Assembly (NCBI GenBank): GCA_904419525.1
Contig: CAJFRT010000003.1
Coordinates: forward strand, 1 to 64,000
Direction of reading: 5' to 3'
Length of the DNA stretch: 64,000 bases
Source: Candidatus Gallimonas merdae
GTDB lineage: Bacteria; Bacillota; Clostridia; Christensenellales; Borkfalkiaceae
This document shows, in pieces, positions 8,932-15,643 of the stretch. The position numbers and the translations under genes are program-made. Under the pieces are notes generated by a model, which worked only from the letters and a program-made list of their open reading frames with translations, had not been told where the DNA came from and searched no databases. Positions within the stretch are counted from its first letter, which is position 1; every line of letters begins with the position of its first letter.

Positions 8932-9640
8932 GGTAGAGCTTCTCCCCGACGATCGTATCGACATTGAAGTTGCGGCGGATCTCCTCCATGCGCCCCACAA
9001 GGAAATAGCTGTATGTTCCGTCCGTCCCGACGATGATGTGGTCGTACAGCCTGACGCCGTTGAGCGAACAGCTGAGCTGCATCTGCGCCGTGAATTTATC
9101 GTCCTCCACCGAAGGTCGGGCGGGCGCGGTCGGATGATTGTGCGCGATCACGATCCCCGCAGGTTTGTGCCTGGCAAGAAATTCACCGATCTCTTCCGCC
9201 CTCACCTGGACACGGTCGGGAAGAGAACAGGAAAAACGCCTGCTCATGCGGATACGCTCTTTTTCGTCGATCGCAAACACTTCGATGACCTCTTCCTGCA
9301 GGGAAGAGAGTTTTTTCTGTACAAAACCGGAAAATTCGCCCGGATTGAAGATGGGCGGAAAGGCGTTCTCCTGCGCCCTGATCCGACGGCCGCACTCCGC
9401 AATGCAGCAAAGATATGCCGCCGTCTCCGGCCCGACACCGTTGACGTCGAGCAGCTCCTCGAACCCGGCCCGGAACACTTCGCTCAAAGAAGGAAACGCC
9501 GAAAGAAGCTCGTGCGCCGTGGGATTGGTGTTTTTGCGCGGAATGGCATTATAAAGCAGGATCTCCAGCAGTTCGTGATCCTGCAGATCCTGCGCATTCT
9601 TCAGCCGCTGCAACATGCGTTGTCTGTGCCCTTCGTGCAT
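8924..9640 (-). CDS. radC: RadC-family JAB-domain protein
   Basis: UPF0758/RadC family, 238 aa. The N-terminal helix-hairpin-helix part has LLDVNGVGPETAAYL. The C-terminal JAMM metalloprotease-like motif is HNHPTAPARPSVEDD, matching HNHPxGxxxPSxxD. The biological role of the family is unsettled; older links to DNA repair are not well supported. AGAGGGGAGC precedes the ATG. It is the first gene of a likely operon with the kinase and response regulator, an unusual pairing. Confidence 0.9.
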   Translation of the reverse strand: MHEGHRQRMLQRLKNAQDLQDHELLEILLYNAIPRKNTNPTAHELLSAFPSLSEVFRAGFEELLDVNGVGPETAAYLCCIAECGRRIRAQENAFPPIFNPGEFSGFVQKKLSSLQEEVIEVFAIDEKERIRMSRRFSCSLPDRVQVRAEEIGEFLARHKPAGIVIAHNHPTAPARPSVEDDKFTAQMQLSCSLNGVRLYDHIIVGTDGTYSYFLVGRMEEIRRNFNVDTIVGEKLYRV

Positions 9641-9661
9641 AAGCTCCCCTCTTTCTATTTT

Positions 9662-9670
9662 ATTGTAACA
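9662..9670 (-). promoter_or_regulatory. Extended -10 promoter for radC-kinase-regulator
   Basis: Minus strand TGTTACAAT about 20 bp upstream of the radC start. The -35 region is poor, so it would depend on the TGn extension. Confidence 0.45.
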
Positions 9671-9875
9671 TATTTCTATGATTTTTGCACCAAATTCGGA
9701 ATACTTTTCGCATTTTTTTCGGCGAAAAACGCATAAGGCTGCAAAATTACAAATATCGCGCAGGTCTTGACAACGCTTCCCCTTTGTGATGCAAAATCAT
9801 ACGTTTATCTTTGAAATGCATCAAAAAAGCCCAAACGTATTCAATTCACGTGTCCGCGAAAAGCGCGGGAAACGC

Positions 9876-9904
9876 TTGACAACAATTTCCATCGCGTGTA
9901 TAAT
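9876..9904 (+). promoter_or_regulatory. Consensus sigma-A promoter for the M20 peptidase
   Basis: TTGACA, 17-bp spacer, TATAAT: a perfect consensus located 28 bp upstream of ATG 9933. It shows that the longer ORF start at 9786 is not used. Confidence 0.88.
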
Positions 9905-9932
9905 AACGACAATATATCTTTGGAGAAGCTGT

Positions 9933-11204
9933 ATGACTGATATTCTCAAGCAAACCGTAAGAAGTATCTCCGAGAGCATTCGTTTCGATTCTTCTCTCTC
10001 GCGTGCTACGTCTGCCATGCCGTTCGGCAAAGGAGCGGCGGACTGCCTTGCGCACTTTTTGTCGCTGGCACAATCTTTCGGTTTTGAAACGCACAACTAT
10101 GACAATTATGTCGGAGAAGTGATTTTCGGAGAAGGCGAAGAATTTGCAATTCTTGCCCACCTGGACGTCGTTCCCGCGGGAAACGGCTGGACGAAGAACC
10201 CGTTCGGCGGCGAAGTTTCCGACGGGAAGATCTGGGGCAGAGGCGCGATCGACGACAAGGGCCCCGTCATGTGCGTTCTGTATGCACTCAAAGCGCTCAA
10301 GGACGAAGGCTTTGTCCCCCGCAGAAAAATCAAATTCATTGTCGGCTGTAACGAAGAAAACGGATGGGCATGCATCGAGCACTATCACGAAGTCGCCGAA
10401 ATGCCCGCCGAGGGGTTCTCTCCGGACGGAAGTTTCCCCGTCATCTATGCGGAAAAAGGCATTCTGCATGTCCGGCTCCACTTCCCCATGGGGGAAAGGC
10501 CGCCGTTCTTCTTTCTGGAGGGCGGATCCGGGGCGAACATGGTCTGCGATGAATGTTCTGCCACGCCCCGCACGCTCACGCTGACCCGCGCCCGCGAGCT
10601 CGGTCTGGAGATCCGCAACAAAAAGATCATTGCTCACGGAAAATCCGCGCACGGCTCCACGCCGGAACTGGGTGAAAATGCCATTCTGCCCATTCTCAGA
10701 TTTTTTGAGGGCAAGAGCGATCAGGTCAAATATATCATCGACTGCCTTTTCAACGACTGCTGCCATCTGACCGACCTTGAGGACGAGACGGGAAAACTTA
10801 CATTCTCCCCCAACATCATCAAATACCGCAAGGGCGAAGTGCAGGTGATCTGCGATATCCGCTATCCCGCCACGATCCCCTATTCCGCGGTCATTGAAAA
10901 GCTGTCCGAAATCGGCGTCAAATATGAGACGATCCGTCACCAGCCCCCGCTCATGCAGGACAGGGACGGTCCCCTCGTCCGAACGCTGCTGGAGACCTAC
11001 GAAGCGTGTACAGGACAGCACGCCGAACCCATTGCGATCGGCGGCGGTACATATGCCCGTGCCCTGAAAAACGGCGTCGCCTTCGGTCCGGAAATGGCCG
11101 ACGATGAACCTGTCATGCATCAGGCGGACGAATACATCACGATCGAACGCGTAAAACTGCTTCTTGACGTCTACAAAAAGGCAATTGAAAAACTGACAAA
11201 ATAA
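9933..11204 (+). CDS. M20-family dipeptidase (PepV-like)
   Basis: Zinc-dependent cytoplasmic peptidase of 423 aa that probably cleaves dipeptides. Start ATG 9933 has TGGAGAAG upstream and sits just after a consensus promoter. Metal-ligand motifs of the M20 family are visible: AHLDVVPAGNGW (His and Asp), GRGAIDDKGP (bridging Asp), CNEENGW (catalytic Glu), a later SPDGSFP Asp, and a C-terminal His in MHQADEYI. The GRGxxDDKGP form and length resemble PepV. Monocistronic, with a terminator immediately after. Substrate specificity cannot be read from sequence. Confidence 0.88.
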   Translation: MTDILKQTVRSISESIRFDSSLSRATSAMPFGKGAADCLAHFLSLAQSFGFETHNYDNYVGEVIFGEGEEFAILAHLDVVPAGNGWTKNPFGGEVSDGKIWGRGAIDDKGPVMCVLYALKALKDEGFVPRRKIKFIVGCNEENGWACIEHYHEVAEMPAEGFSPDGSFPVIYAEKGILHVRLHFPMGERPPFFFLEGGSGANMVCDECSATPRTLTLTRARELGLEIRNKKIIAHGKSAHGSTPELGENAILPILRFFEGKSDQVKYIIDCLFNDCCHLTDLEDETGKLTFSPNIIKYRKGEVQVICDIRYPATIPYSAVIEKLSEIGVKYETIRHQPPLMQDRDGPLVRTLLETYEACTGQHAEPIAIGGGTYARALKNGVAFGPEMADDEPVMHQADEYITIERVKLLLDVYKKAIEKLTK

Positions 11205-11216
11205 TGTTTTCAAAGA

Positions 11217-11250
11217 GCAGGCCGTCCGAAAACGGGCGGCCTGCTTTGTA
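11217..11250 (+). terminator. Terminator after the M20 peptidase
   Basis: GCAGGCCGTCCG / CGGGCGGCCTGC, a 12-bp stem with one wobble and an AAAA loop, followed by TTTGTATTT. Confidence 0.88.
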
Positions 11251-11456
11251 TTTACCGTTAGATGCATATCCATTTTTTATCCGTTTCTGCGCAAAACAGT
11301 CCGCCAATGCCGGGAATACTTCGGCGGCAAGCTGCCTCGTGCGACGCTTCGCGTCGAACGTAAGGAGCACTGCGACGGAATAGCGCATCGTTCGCCGCAT
11401 TTTGCGGCGCGATCGCGTCACCCGCACCGTTTCTCGCGCCCGGCAAGGTCACCACA
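11251..11456. other. Gene-free GC-rich structured block next to tRNA-Glu
   Basis: No convincing gene lies here. The stretch is dense in short hairpins, for example CGACGC-TTC-GCGTCG and CGCCGC-ATTTT-GCGGCG. It ends in a 16-nt sequence identical to the 3' end of tRNA-Glu but on the opposite strand. The ORFs drawn through it look like translated structure. It could be a remnant of a mobile or repeated element. Confidence 0.4.
11439..11454 (+). repeat. Inverted copy of the tRNA-Glu 3' end
   Basis: CCCGGCAAGGTCACCA on the plus strand is identical to the last 16 nt (with CCA) of tRNA-Glu, which is encoded on the minus strand 35 bp away. The identity stops sharply at position 17. Confidence 0.85.
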
Positions 11457-11481
11457 CGAAAAAAACAGACTTTCGTCTGTT
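11457..11481 (-). terminator. Terminator of tRNA-Glu
   Basis: Minus strand AACAGAC-GAAA-GTCTGTT followed by T7, a few nucleotides past the tRNA CCA end. Confidence 0.88.
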
Positions 11482-11489
11482 CTTTCCGA

Positions 11490-11564
11490 TGGTGACCTTG
11501 CCGGGAATCGAACCCGGGATTGCGCCGTGAGAGGGCGCCGTCTTAACCGCTTGACCACAAGGCC
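11490..11564 (-). tRNA. tRNA-Glu (anticodon CTC)
   Basis: 75 nt including an encoded CCA. The acceptor GGCCTTG pairs with CAAGGTC (one G-U). The D-arm GGTCAAGCGGTTAAGAC is typical of tRNA-Glu. The anticodon loop CTCTCAC gives CTC, and the T-loop is GGTTCGAATCC. It reads GAG codons. It has its own promoter and terminator. Confidence 0.96.
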
Positions 11565-11606
11565 TTATTCAACTGCCGAATCTGCTTTTCCGTGAAAAGC
11601 TATATG

Positions 11607-11635
11607 ATTATAGCATACTATTTGCTTCTTGGCAA
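11607..11635 (-). promoter_or_regulatory. Promoter of tRNA-Glu
   Basis: Minus strand TTGCCA, 17-bp spacer, TATAAT, about 43 bp upstream of the mature tRNA 5' end. Confidence 0.85.
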
Positions 11636-11640
11636 TCATT

Positions 11641-11780
11641 TTTCGGGTTAAATCTGAAAAATATGCAGAAAAGTTTTCTGCCAGAAAAGAGAGAAAGCCC
11701 CTCTTTGTCGGCAGTTTTCAGCCGACCTTCTGCTGCCATTCCCCTGTATTCTTCCGTTTCTCTCCCTGGCCCGTACATCA
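11641..11780 (+). ncRNA. Candidate structured non-coding RNA (unidentified)
   Basis: About 140-180 nt with no gene, ending in a strong plus-strand terminator that no coding gene needs. The segment can fold as a rod: CCAG plus GAGAGAAA at 11681-11696 faces TTTCTCTCCCTGG at 11757-11769. An inner hairpin GTCGGC/GCCGAC and an internal loop lie between. The outline recalls 6S-type RNAs, but I cannot match a known consensus and no clear plus-strand promoter is visible. The minus strand also carries a hairpin-T-run (GCAGAAA/TTTCTGC then ATATTTTT), so orientation is not certain. Confidence 0.4.
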
Positions 11781-11818
11781 AGGCGGGGCCTGCCGAAGCA
11801 GACCCCGCCTTTTATTTT
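11781..11818 (+). terminator. Plus-strand terminator without a coding gene upstream
   Basis: AGGCGGGGCCTGC-CGAA-GCAGACCCCGCCT with one mismatch, followed by TTTATTTT. Only the plus strand has the T-run. The nearest upstream feature on that strand is the candidate RNA. Confidence 0.85.
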
Positions 11819-11827
11819 CCCCTCCGA

Positions 11828-12217
11828 CTATGGCCTTGCATGCTCGAACTCATACTCCCTGCGGAACCGTTTGAGCGCTTCCAGATATTTTTCCGAAAGC
11901 TCGAGATTGTAGCGCTGCTTTTCCTCATAGGAGAGCGTGGCATAGTAAGCCTTATCCGTGAGGCGGCCGATCGCATCGGACACTTCCCCTTCCTCTAAAA
12001 GCATCTTTTTGACTTTCAGATAAAAGGCATCCGGCGCGTCGCCGCGGATCGTTCCCGTGACCTTATCGACAAAGTACCGCTCCATTTTGCTCTCGCTGAT
12101 CCCCTGAGCGCGGGCGTCGCGGCGGCACTCTTCCAGTTCCTGCTCGCAGCGCTCCCAGAATCCCCTTTTCATGCGCGTCTTGGCCTCTTTTGCAAGCATT
12201 TTGAGCGTACGTTCCAT
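11828..12217 (-). CDS. Hypothetical protein, charged alpha-helical, 129 aa
   Basis: No family recognised. The protein is rich in Lys, Arg and Glu, predicted helical, without signal peptide or membrane segment. C-terminal SYEEKQRYNLELSEKYLEAL looks like an amphipathic helix. It lies downstream of rpsU but is separated from it by a terminator. YqeY, a common rpsU neighbour, was considered and does not match. The reading frame is long and free of competing frames, so I regard it as a real gene of unknown function. Confidence 0.7.
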   Translation of the reverse strand: MERTLKMLAKEAKTRMKRGFWERCEQELEECRRDARAQGISESKMERYFVDKVTGTIRGDAPDAFYLKVKKMLLEEGEVSDAIGRLTDKAYYATLSYEEKQRYNLELSEKYLEALKRFRREYEFEHARP

Positions 12218-12267
12218 GATTCTTCAAAAACTCCCCTGATTCGACATCAAACTACAAAATTTGCAAG

Positions 12268-12297
12268 AAAAAATCCGTAACGTTATCGTTACGGATC
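12268..12297 (-). terminator. Terminator of rpsU
   Basis: Minus strand ATCCGTAACG-ATAA-CGTTACGGAT type hairpin followed by a T-run, 10 bp after the rpsU stop. Confidence 0.9.
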
Positions 12298-12306
12298 TTT
12301 TGTTCG

Positions 12307-12483
12307 TCAGTTTCTGCTTCTCTTGCGTGCAGCTTCCGCCTTTTTACGCTTTTTCACGGAAGGCTTCTCGTAGAACTCTTTCTTGCGAAGGTCTCCGATG
12401 ATGCCGTCGCGGGAGCACTTTCTTTTGAAACGGCGAAGCGCGCTCTCAAGATTCTCATTCTCTCCGACTTTGATCGTGGACAT
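12307..12483 (-). CDS. rpsU: 30S ribosomal protein S21
   Basis: 58-residue bS21. Starts [20 protein letters not shown] and has the basic C-terminal tail [18 protein letters not shown] 12483 is preceded by AAGGAGGG. It has its own consensus promoter and terminator, so it is monocistronic. The length matches the family's usual 58 residues. Confidence 0.97.
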   Translation of the reverse strand: MSTIKVGENENLESALRRFKRKCSRDGIIGDLRKKEFYEKPSVKKRKKAEAARKRSRN

Positions 12484-12534
12484 ATTCTCAACCCTCCTTC
12501 GCCGAAGCACTTACTTGCATTTCCATGCTTGGAT

Positions 12535-12563
12535 ATTATAGCAAAACAGGAAGGCCTTGTCAA
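12535..12563 (-). promoter_or_regulatory. Promoter of rpsU
   Basis: Minus strand TTGACA, 17-bp spacer, TATAAT: perfect consensus, about 50 bp upstream of the start codon. Confidence 0.9.
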
Positions 12564-12604
12564 TTTTTTTCCGCCCTGCCCCGACAAAATTTTATCGCAA
12601 AATT

Positions 12605-13393
12605 TTACCGGGCCCGCTCGGACAATTCGCACAGATATTCATACGAGGTCCTCAGCTCCTCCGGGTCGGAATAGTCGCGCGAATAGTTTTCAATGAGCAC
12701 GGCGCCGTAAAAACCGATATCGCGCAGCCGGGAGAACAGTTCGTCAAACGGAAAGACGCCCCTCCCGGGAAGGCGCATCTTTCCGGAAGCGTCGACATCG
12801 CTCACGTGAACGGTGGCAAGGTCTTCGCCCATTTCCGAGAGATAGTCCCGCCAGTCATAGCCCGATATGCGCGCCTGTTTGATGTCGAGCACGCCGCCGA
12901 GTCCCGGGCATCTTTTTTTCAGTTCCGTGAATACGCCCGGCCGGTTGTACAGCGCCCACTCCACGTTCTCATAGCAGAGCCGGACGCCGTATTCTCTGCA
13001 CTTTGCGTAAATTTCAGCGGTCCGGGCTGCGGAACGGGGAAGATCTTCGCGGAAGGTGCGCTTGATGCGCGCAATGCCGTGAAACGTATAGTTGCGGGCG
13101 CCGAGATTCTGAGCAGACTTCATCGCCTTTTTCAGCCAGCCGAACGCGTCCTCCCTCACGCGCGGATGCTCGGCATAGAGCTGCGGCTCGAACTGGGTAT
13201 TCAGGACATGCACCGAATGCACGTTCACGTCTCCCTTTGCCGCGGCAAGGGCGCTTGCAAAGCGGGGATCGTACTCCGAAAAGGAGGTGAGGAACACTTC
13301 CGCACAGGGCACATGCCATTTGCGCAGAAGCGGAAGCGCGTCCTCATTGTTCAGCCGCAGAAACAGCGACGCCGTAGATATACCGATCTTCAT
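12605..13393 (-). CDS. Sugar phosphate isomerase/epimerase-like TIM-barrel protein
   Basis: AP-endonuclease-2 superfamily TIM barrel of 262 aa, starting MKIGISTASLFL. Start ATG 13393 has GGAGAGG upstream and shares one base with the TGA of the dehydrogenase frame before it (TGATG). Metal-binding positions of the fold are suggested by HVSDVDASG, LCYENVEWALY and the C-terminal VLIENYSRD. The substrate is unknown. Operon neighbours (regulator, glycerol-1-phosphate dehydrogenase) suggest sugar or polyol metabolism. Confidence 0.82.
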   Translation of the reverse strand: MKIGISTASLFLRLNNEDALPLLRKWHVPCAEVFLTSFSEYDPRFASALAAAKGDVNVHSVHVLNTQFEPQLYAEHPRVREDAFGWLKKAMKSAQNLGARNYTFHGIARIKRTFREDLPRSAARTAEIYAKCREYGVRLCYENVEWALYNRPGVFTELKKRCPGLGGVLDIKQARISGYDWRDYLSEMGEDLATVHVSDVDASGKMRLPGRGVFPFDELFSRLRDIGFYGAVLIENYSRDYSDPEELRTSYEYLCELSERAR

Positions 13394-14517
13394 CAGAAAA
13401 ACCTCTCCAGCAGTTCGTCGGCCGTATCCTGCATCCAGCCCTTTGTGCAGTACAGCGTGAGGATTGTAAAGCGATCGCGCAGCTTCCATGCCTCAAAAAA
13501 CATATTGCGCACCGTATCTCTGTCCACTCCGAGCTGAGAAAAGCGCGTCGGACACCCGAACATCTTCAGAGCCCGCTCCACAGTTTCCGGCTGCGGCAGT
13601 TTTTCCGCTTCGGCTCAGACCGATTGCTTTCCCCCGAACGCAGGCCGCCGGGGAAGCGTATGGTACAGATAGAGGGAGACCATCGTTCCGAGCCCCACCT
13701 TGACCCCGTGCAGCGGAATGCGTTTCCCGCGGCGCAGAAAATCCATTTCAAGGTAGTGGCTCATATGGTGCTCCGCACCGGACGCAGGGCGAGAATTTCC
13801 CGCGATCACCATGGCATAGCCCGAGATCAGGAGGGCGTCCATGAGCTTTTCCACGCCCGCGGGCTCGCCGCGGCCAAGGGCGGGCAGCGCATCGTCGCAT
13901 GCGCGCATCGCATCGTACATGAGCGAGAATGCCTCCTCGTTGACCGCCTCCCCCGTAAGGGCGGAAGAGAGCCGCCAGTCGGTGAGCGCACAGTATTTTG
14001 CCAGGATATCCCCCACGCCCGCGCCCGTCATCATGCGCGGCGCCGCGCACAGAACGTCAAAGTCCATCAGAATGTCGGAGACCGTCTGCGCGGGGCGGGT
14101 GATCTTGAATCCGTTTTCAATGAGGGGCGTCACCCCGGACGTAAAGCCGTCCATGGAGGCGGCAGTCGCAAAGACGCCGCTCGGTTTGTGCGTCAGGGAT
14201 CCGGCATATTTACAGAGATCGTTGAGCGTCCCCGCGCCCACGGCAAGCAGATAGTCATATCCCTCCGCGCCGTCCGACACCGCCCTGACCGCCCCTTCAT
14301 CGGCAACGGGTTCCGGCGAAGGGAGAACGAGCGTTCCGCATGCGGCGGCATTCCGCCCCGCTCTTTCGGCAACGGACGGCAGAAACCGCGCTGTCGTCTC
14401 GTCCGCGACAAGCAGGACGCGCCGTCCGCGCATCTGCCGCTCAAAGACAGGGAAGCCCCCTTCCCTTTTCCGCTCCGCATTGATCCCGAACCGTGCGGAA
14501 AGCGACCGGATATCCAT
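13393..14517 (-). pseudogene. araM: sn-Glycerol-1-phosphate dehydrogenase (AraM/EgsA family) interrupted by one in-frame TGA
   Basis: NAD(P)-dependent dehydrogenase family that makes sn-glycerol-1-phosphate from dihydroxyacetone phosphate. The first 300 codons show the dinucleotide region LAVGAGTLNDLCKY, then FATAASMDGFTS, the metal-ligand Asp in GVGDILAKYCALTDWRLS, and His residues in GAEHHMSHYLEMD and LHGVKVGLGT. A TGA at 13617-13615 then ends the track ORF. The same frame stays open for 73 more codons with a family-like C-terminus (LRDRFTILTLY, TADELLERFF), to a stop that overlaps the next start. No frameshift is needed. A nonsense mutation, sequence error or recoding are the options; the codon falls in a linker, not at a conserved Cys. 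Confidence 0.85.
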
Positions 14518-14529
14518 GTCCCTTCCCCC

Positions 14530-15441
14530 TTATTTGCAGACAAACGTGCAGACGATCCCCTCGTCGTAGTCGCCGAATCCCTTGCCGAACAGGGTAAATC
14601 CGCCGCGGTGTTCGGCATTTTCGGGTACAGAGATGCGGAAGCGAAGCTGTTCCCCTACGGCAATTCCGAGATCGTCCAGTTTGGTCTCCGAAACCTTCAC
14701 GCCGTCCAGGTACGTTCCCTCCCGGTTCACGAAGAGCGTCACTTTTTTGCCGTACTGACCGAGATTGCCGTACCACCACGAGGGACTGACCGTACCCGTA
14801 CGGTCATTGTACTCGCCCTTGCTGAGATAAACGCCCAACTCCTTTCCGTTGAGAGAAAAATGCACGTCGCTCGGATAGTAAGCGGCGTAGCCGGGCGCCT
14901 CCGAAGCAAGTTCCAGTGTGATCTGCAAAGCGGCAAGGCGGGTGTTTTCCGTGAGGTAATTGGGAAGAAGATATTCCACATACCCGTATGAAAGCCATAA
15001 AATGCCCGCGCGGAAACGCTCCGGATAGGAAAAGCAGGCGGGATCGTCAAATCTGCCCACCACGGATTCACGCGTTGCAAGGCCGCAGGTCGGGTGCGCC
15101 TCATAGGCGACATACTGCCCCACATCGATGCACGCGGACTCCACGCGCCCCTCCTCCTGCTGGCTGGCCAGAAAGTCGATGACGATCTTGTCCGCCGCGA
15201 GCGAACAGATCTTCTGCGTACCGCGGATCCCCGAAGAAGTCGAGATCTCAATGAGACCCGCCGCGTGCAATTTTTTGACGTGCGCCGTGATCGCCCCGTT
15301 GGAGACGTTGAAACGGTTGGCAAAATAGGCGAGATTGAGCTCCCCCTTCTGGCGCAGTTCGTCGAGGATCCCCAGCCGCACGTCCGAATCCAGGGCCTCG
15401 TACAGCAGGCGCCCCTGCTTGAAATCCTTTAGATAAATCAT
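14530..15441 (-). CDS. ArsR-type winged-helix transcriptional regulator with C-terminal ligand domain
   Basis: 303 aa. The N-terminal winged helix (about 10-80) includes FNVSNGAITAHVKKLHAAGL. A roughly 200-residue C-terminal part is beta-rich with several Trp and Tyr residues and is probably a ligand-sensing or dimerisation domain. ATG 15441 is chosen because AAGGGAG precedes it and because the track start at 15468 lies inside the promoter -10. First gene of the operon with the glycerol-1-phosphate dehydrogenase (12 bp gap) and the TIM-barrel protein, which it probably controls. Confidence 0.82.
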   Translation of the reverse strand: MIYLKDFKQGRLLYEALDSDVRLGILDELRQKGELNLAYFANRFNVSNGAITAHVKKLHAAGLIEISTSSGIRGTQKICSLAADKIVIDFLASQQEEGRVESACIDVGQYVAYEAHPTCGLATRESVVGRFDDPACFSYPERFRAGILWLSYGYVEYLLPNYLTENTRLAALQITLELASEAPGYAAYYPSDVHFSLNGKELGVYLSKGEYNDRTGTVSPSWWYGNLGQYGKKVTLFVNREGTYLDGVKVSETKLDDLGIAVGEQLRFRISVPENAEHRGGFTLFGKGFGDYDEGIVCTFVCK

Positions 15442-15466
15442 GCCTTCATTCTCCCTTGTTTTCCCC

Positions 15467-15496
15467 ATTATAAGCCAGAAGCGGAAGAATTGTCAA
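15467..15496 (-). promoter_or_regulatory. Promoter of the regulator-araM-isomerase operon
   Basis: Minus strand TTGACA, 18-bp spacer, TATAAT. Upstream lie three AAGTTT-type repeats in AT-rich DNA that could be operator or UP-element sequence. Confidence 0.82.
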
Positions 15497-15592
15497 TATA
15501 AACTTCTGAAAATAATAAAACTTTCACAAAAACTTAAAAAAGAGGCGCTTCCCCGCGTTGTTCGGGTCCGGCCAAAATGCGGCCGACAGGCA

Positions 15593-15631
15593 CGAAAACG
15601 GCCGCGCGCGGAAAAACCGCGCGCGGCCGCA
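15593..15631 (-). terminator. Terminator of the phosphohexomutase gene
   Basis: Minus strand CGGCCGCGCGCGG-TTTTT-CCGCGCGCGGCCG followed by TTTT: a 13-bp perfect GC stem. Confidence 0.9.
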
Positions 15632-15643
15632 TTCAGTCGCTTC

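Noticed and set aside
11258-11455. 65-aa minus-strand ORF in the hairpin-dense block
   Set aside because: The frame runs through hairpins and the tRNA 3'-end copy. No start signal or domain is seen.
11439-11564. tRNA-Glu as an integration (attL/attR) site
   Set aside because: The repeated 16 nt is inverted and only 35 bp away, with no integrase gene in the window. Integration would leave direct repeats.
13615-13620. Selenocysteine codon at the in-frame TGA of araM
   Set aside because: The site falls in a variable linker, not at a redox-active Cys position. The following mini-stem is too short for a convincing bacterial SECIS. Kept only as a low-probability option.
13393-14517. Genetic code with TGA as Trp
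   Set aside because: Many genes end in TGA with ATGA overlaps onto the next start (hydC/hydB, rfb genes, the U32 cluster), and Trp is written TGG throughout.
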